A DNA stretch of 8,066 nucleotides, taken from the NCBI GenBank assembly GCA_910579755.1, contig CAJTVB010000053.1, positions 1 through 8,066 on the forward strand, read 5' to 3'. Source of the DNA: an uncultured Acetatifactor sp. (GTDB lineage: Bacteria; Bacillota; Clostridia; Lachnospirales; Lachnospiraceae). The notes under the pieces were generated by a model. That model did not search any database and had not been told where the DNA came from. It saw nothing but the letters and a program-made list of their open reading frames with translations. The translations under genes and the position numbers were made by a program. Numbering within the stretch: position 1 is the first letter of the stretch; each line of letters opens with the position of its first letter. Positions 5,912-8,066 of the stretch are shown here, one piece after another.

Positions 5912-5940
5912 ATTATAAACTATATTTGGTTTATTTCCAA
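5912..5940 (-). promoter_or_regulatory. Operator-bearing promoter of the small leftward gene
   Basis: TTGGAA (5940-5935), a 17-base spacer, and TATAAT (5917-5912) form a near-consensus promoter reading leftward. The spacer is filled by the dyad TAAACCAAATATAGTTTA (5933-5916). A protein bound there would block RNA polymerase. Transcription would start near 5905, about 45 bases before the ATG. Confidence 0.75.
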
Positions 5941-5949
5941 TACTCTGAT

Positions 5950-5967
5950 TAAACTTTTTATGGTTTA
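5950..5967. promoter_or_regulatory. Second operator copy, overlapping the XRE gene 3' end
   Basis: TAAACTTTTTATGGTTTA has the same TAAAC-N8-GTTTA arms as the sites at 5916 and 6255, spaced 34 bases centre to centre from the first. It spans the last codons and stop of the repressor gene. It lies upstream of the leftward promoter and could support cooperative binding. Confidence 0.6.
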
Positions 5968-6167
5968 TTTTCTATATATTTTATTATGTTTCCCGGTTGC
6001 ATATCTAATAATTCACAAAGCTGCTCCAATGTCTTTATTCCTATCATTTCCCCCTTCCTCAACTTCTGCATAGCGGATTGACTAAGTATGTTTTCTCTTA
6101 ATATTCTAGTGCTATTATACCCAGATTCTTTTAATGTTTCTATCACATCTATCTTATATGCCAGCAT
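5958..6167 (-). CDS. XRE-family (Cro/CI-type) transcriptional regulator
   Basis: The 69-residue protein is a stand-alone helix-turn-helix domain of the small Cro/YozG type. Residues 5-20 form a first helix, NSTRILRENI (18-27) matches the second, and SQSAMQKLRKGE (29-40) the recognition helix. KTLEQLCELLDMQPGNIIKY (45-64) is the hallmark C-terminal half of these domains. It probably binds DNA as a dimer and represses nearby promoters. Start ATG 6167 is fixed by AGGAGGT 7 bases upstream; a longer frame from 6215 lacks a site. It has its own promoter (TTGACT-16-TAAAAT, 6215-6188). Three matching 18-bp dyads flank it on both sides, two of them inside divergent promoters, so it is the obvious candidate repressor of both flanking gene sets. 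There is no protease or cleavage domain, so how repression is relieved is unknown. Confidence 0.85.
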   Translation of the reverse strand: MLAYKIDVIETLKESGYNSTRILRENILSQSAMQKLRKGEMIGIKTLEQLCELLDMQPGNIIKYIENKP

Positions 6168-6187
6168 ACACGAACCTCCTTTATTCC

Positions 6188-6215
6188 ATTTTAATTTGGT
6201 GCTGAAAAAAGTCAA
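6188..6215 (-). promoter_or_regulatory. Promoter of the XRE regulator gene
   Basis: TTGACT (6215-6210), a 16-base spacer and TAAAAT (6193-6188), reading leftward. The start would lie near 6181, overlapping the ribosome-binding site (AAAGGAGGT, 6183-6175), so the leader is very short. No operator copy overlaps this promoter. Confidence 0.65.
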
Positions 6216-6247
6216 GAAAAATAATCCAAAAAAAGTTTAAACAGTTC

Positions 6248-6276
6248 TTGAAACTAAACCAATATTAGTTTATTGA
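6248..6276 (+). promoter_or_regulatory. Operator-bearing rightward promoter
   Basis: TTGAAA (6248-6253), a 17-base spacer, and TATTGA (6271-6276) read rightward. The spacer holds TAAACCAATATTAGTTTA (6255-6272), in the same register as the operator in the leftward promoter at 5912-5940. The -10 box is weak (3 of 6), but the parallel layout supports the call. It would drive the genes from about 6302 onward. The wider arms AAACTAA/TTAGTTT (6251-6257, 6265-6271) also form a dyad. Confidence 0.6.
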
Positions 6277-6315
6277 TAGACTTATCAAAGGAACGGAGGA
6301 TATGGGATATGGGAA

Positions 6316-6519
6316 ATGAGAAATAAAAATACATTTAAGTCTTTTGCATGCAGTGACGGGACTGTAAAATCTTTCTGCATTATGGCAGACGATAACGTCT
6401 CTGAAGATATCCATTTCAGCAATTACACAAAATGTGATAGGGCTTTTGAACACTCACTGCCCACTTATCATCAATATTGTTTTGAGAGCGGGGAACATTA
6501 TCTGGCAGGCAGACATTAA
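6316..6519 (+). CDS. Small hypothetical protein, uncertain
   Basis: This 67-residue frame starts MRNKNTFKSFACSDGTVKSF and ends CFESGEHYLAGRH. No family is recognised; it has four cysteines and no membrane segment. It is the first sizeable frame after the operator-bearing rightward promoter and ends 44 bases before the next gene, which supports it. Initiation is odd. The ribosome-binding site GGAGGA (6295-6300) is best spaced for ATG 6309, which encodes only five codons. ATG 6302 also encodes only five codons and its TGA overlaps the ATG at 6316. The gene may be translated by coupling from such a leader, may start at ATG 6382, or may be a decayed remnant. Confidence 0.4.
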   Translation: MRNKNTFKSFACSDGTVKSFCIMADDNVSEDIHFSNYTKCDRAFEHSLPTYHQYCFESGEHYLAGRH

Positions 6520-6526
6520 CCACCCA

Positions 6527-6546
6527 CCCGGCGGGGATGCGCCGGG
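6527..6546 (+). repeat. GC hairpin before the 6563 gene
   Basis: CCCGGCG (6527-6533) and CGCCGGG (6540-6546) form a perfect 7-bp stem with loop GGGATG, in otherwise AT-rich DNA. It is followed by AGAAAG and the ribosome-binding region. The same arrangement recurs before the next gene at 6742-6761. There is no T-run, so it is not a terminator; it may stabilise mRNA or shape translation initiation. Confidence 0.6.
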
Positions 6547-6562
6547 AGAAAGAAGGGAAGAT

Positions 6563-6730
6563 ATGAGCGAAAAGGATAAAAATATGTTGGCAGGATTGCT
6601 GATTCAGTATTCGCAGGAAGAATTAAGACCTCAAGAGATAATCGCCACTAACGACAGAGATTTTGAAAAATTAGGCAAAATATACAAGATAAGCGGAGCG
6701 ATAGACACTATTTTAAAATCTTTCAAATAA
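6563..6730 (+). CDS. Small hypothetical protein
   Basis: The 55-residue protein MSEKDKNMLAGLLIQYSQEE to ILKSFK is charged and predicted helical. No family is recognised. Start ATG 6563 follows a purine-rich site (GAAGGGAAG, 6552-6560); a longer frame to 6434 exists but its sequence upstream of this Met runs through the hairpin and looks non-coding. It lies 44 bases after the preceding small frame and 48 bases before the HNH-like gene, in the same direction, so it is likely part of one rightward unit under the operator-bearing promoter. Confidence 0.55.
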   Translation: MSEKDKNMLAGLLIQYSQEELRPQEIIATNDRDFEKLGKIYKISGAIDTILKSFK

Positions 6731-6741
6731 CCTAATCCCGT

Positions 6742-6761
6742 CCCTGCCGAGTAATGCAGGG
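6742..6761 (+). repeat. Hairpin before the HNH-like gene
   Basis: CCCTGC (6742-6747) and GCAGGG (6756-6761) form a 6-bp stem with an 8-base loop, immediately followed by AGAAAG and then GAGAAG before ATG 6778. It mirrors the hairpin at 6527-6546, including the stem-overlapping GGGAGAAAG. Confidence 0.5.
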
Positions 6762-6777
6762 AGAAAGTGAGAAGAAT

Positions 6778-7376
6778 ATGGCGAAATATTGCCCCGGAAA
6801 GAAAATAGGGAATTGACAATCCTTAGAAGTGTGCGCATAAAGTCATATTATGGATTTGAATGTCAATGTGATTGCGGAAACATTCTGACTGTGGCTCACA
6901 GTTTCTTCTTAAAACAAGAGGTGTGCTGTTCTGATTGCAGAACGCCAAAAGTAAAGAATATTTCTGGGCGGAGGTTTGGTAGGCTGACAGCTATAAAATA
7001 TGCCGGAAAAAGCAAGGGAAAACAAACCTTGTGGGAATGTTGGTGTGATTGTGGGAAAACCGTAATTGTTCATCAGCAAAATTTAAATAACGGTCATACA
7101 ACTTCATGCGGCTGTTATAACAGTGAGGTTGCTTCTGAAAGAGAAAAAGAACACGGTCAATCCCGGACGAGATTATATAACATTTGGCACGATATGATTT
7201 ATCGGTGTTATAATGATAACCGCCGTTCATACAAAGACTATGGAGGAAAAGGAATTATTGTCTGCAAAGAATGGAAAGATGATTTTGAAACCTTTAGGAA
7301 TTGGGCGATTAAAAACGGATATAAAGAGAATCTTTCCATAGACAGAATTGATTCCCATAAAAATTATTGCCCTGAT
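6778..7376 (+). pseudogene. Phage-type HNH-like endonuclease with duplicated zinc-ribbon, frameshifted and truncated
   Basis: ATG 6778 starts MAKYCPGKKIGN and hits TGA at 6814. The family continuation LTILRSVR.. resumes in the next frame from 6813, so one base, most simply a T, is missing at about 6812-6814. Numbering from TTG 6813, a first zinc-binding unit has CQCDCG (17-22) and CCSDC (38-42). A second has SGRRFGRLTAI (51-61), CWCDCG (76-81) and SCGCY (98-102). Then comes the AP2/HNH-like part TRLYNIWHDMIYRCYN (119-134), YKDYGGKGIIVCKEW (140-154) and LSIDRIDSHKNYCPD (174-188). Such proteins are common phage and mobile homing-type nucleases. The expected ending (N.RW.T and beyond) is missing: at about 7371-7382 the frame passes into a transposase. 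If translated at all, it would need a start inside the second frame, and none has a clear ribosome-binding site. Confidence 0.75.
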
Positions 7377-8066
7377 TCAAAAACGGTAAAACATTTACTG
7401 GAAGATCTGGACATCCTTGGGTTTGGCAAAACCAAGTTTGTTATGGACAGAGGTTTCTATTCCGAAAATAACATTAATGGTTTATACAGAGACCACATCA
7501 AGTTTCTTGTAGGAACAAAGCTGTCATTAAAGTTCATCAGGAAGCATCTTGATGAGGTATATGACGATATCCGGATGTTTGTAAATTTTGACGAAAGCAT
7601 CAACACCTATGGATATACGGTCAGCGCCCAGTGGGAGTATACCCAGGAGCGTCCGTACAAAGGTAATGTCATCAAAAATAAACGCCGGATGTACATCCAT
7701 TATTATTACAGCATTGAAAATAGTGCTGACGATGAGCAGGCATTCGACAAACGAATTGCCAGCCTTTGCAAAGAACTGTCAGAAGGCAAATATGTTGAAA
7801 GCCATAAAAAGGCCTATGACCAGTTCTTTGAAGTAAAGACAACCCCCAAGAGGGGACGTCAGGTTTATTATAAAGAAGATGCCATCAAAGAGGCGCGTCG
7901 CTACTTTGGCTGCTTTGCTTTGATTACCAATGAAAAAATGGATGCCTTTACAGCCTTGCATCTGTACAGGATGAAAGATGTTGTAGAGAAAGCCTTTGGT
8001 AATCTGAAAGAACGACTTAATATGCGGAGGCTTCTGGTGTCATCTGAAAAAGGTCTTGATGGTAAA
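7371..8066 (+). mobile_element. C-terminal part of an IS1634/IS4-type DDE transposase, 5'-truncated, running off the right edge
   Basis: The frame that carries the HNH-like sequence continues without a stop to the window end and from about residue 187 is a transposase: PDSKTVKHLLEDLDILGFGK, KFVMDRGFYSE (208-218, holding the second catalytic Asp, 212), QERPYKG (278-284), RRMYIHYYYS (291-300), KTTPKRG (342-348), FALITNEKMDA (368-378) and LYRMKDVVEKAFGNLKERLN (384-403). The last contains the Y-(2)-K-(3)-E-(6)-K signature, with the catalytic Glu in VVEKAF, typical of the IS4 superfamily. IS1634 is the best family guess. The N-terminal half with the first catalytic Asp is absent, as is any left inverted repeat, so this copy should be inactive. 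The C-terminus and right end lie beyond the window. Confidence 0.8.

Noticed and set aside
6265..6453. Leftward 62-codon open frame opposite the 6316 gene
   Set aside because: It has no ribosome-binding site, starts inside the opposing frame and would cross the rightward operator-promoter.
7588..7961. Open frames overlapping the transposase region (7588-7836 plus, 7779-7961 minus)
   Set aside because: They are alternative frames of the clear transposase reading frame, which runs through the whole interval.

Overview
The window looks like a chromosome segment of an anaerobic gut-type Firmicute, most likely Lachnospiraceae/Clostridia. The grounds are the clostridial style of the RecJ, PfkB and RNase P RNA sequences, strong GGAGG ribosome-binding sites, and ICE/plasmid-type ParB and TnpV fragments typical of that group. 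This placement is inferred from sequence style only; no database was consulted.

Left edge (1-910): debris of mobile DNA. The start of a tnpV-like gene runs off the left end. It overlaps a ParB-family partition gene that has lost its N-terminal domain, carries an amber stop and diverges at its 3' end. On the other strand lies a frameshifted C-terminal piece of a membrane protein. A strong hairpin terminator at 887-904 closes the region and serves the leftward core genes.

Core block (about 930-5560): GC-rich and leftward. In transcription order it holds RNase P RNA (rnpB) with its own promoter and terminator, an alpha/beta hydrolase resembling feruloyl/cinnamoyl esterases, RecJ, and a PfkB-family (1-phosphofructokinase-like) sugar kinase. 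The three protein genes are closely spaced and probably co-transcribed. The 130 bases between the rnpB promoter and the mature RNA are filled with direct and inverted copies of a 16-27 bp repeat. A rightward tRNA-Ser(CGA) gene with a good promoter and terminator ends the core block.

Right part (about 5590-8066): AT-rich accessory DNA beginning just beyond the tRNA, as expected for an element integrated at a tRNA 3' end. It holds a small leftward gene, a leftward XRE repressor, and a rightward series of two small unknown genes and an HNH-endonuclease-like phage gene. Three copies of an 18-bp operator, TAAAC-N8-GTTTA, were found. Two sit precisely between the -35 and -10 boxes of promoters leading away from the repressor on both sides, which looks like a compact repressor switch. 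The HNH-like gene is broken: a one-base frameshift near its start, then an in-frame join at about 7371-7382 to the C-terminal half of an IS1634/IS4-type DDE transposase that continues past the right edge.

No complete new defence or biosynthetic system is visible. The most interesting features are the repressor/operator architecture, the HNH-transposase chimera and the repeat-filled rnpB leader.
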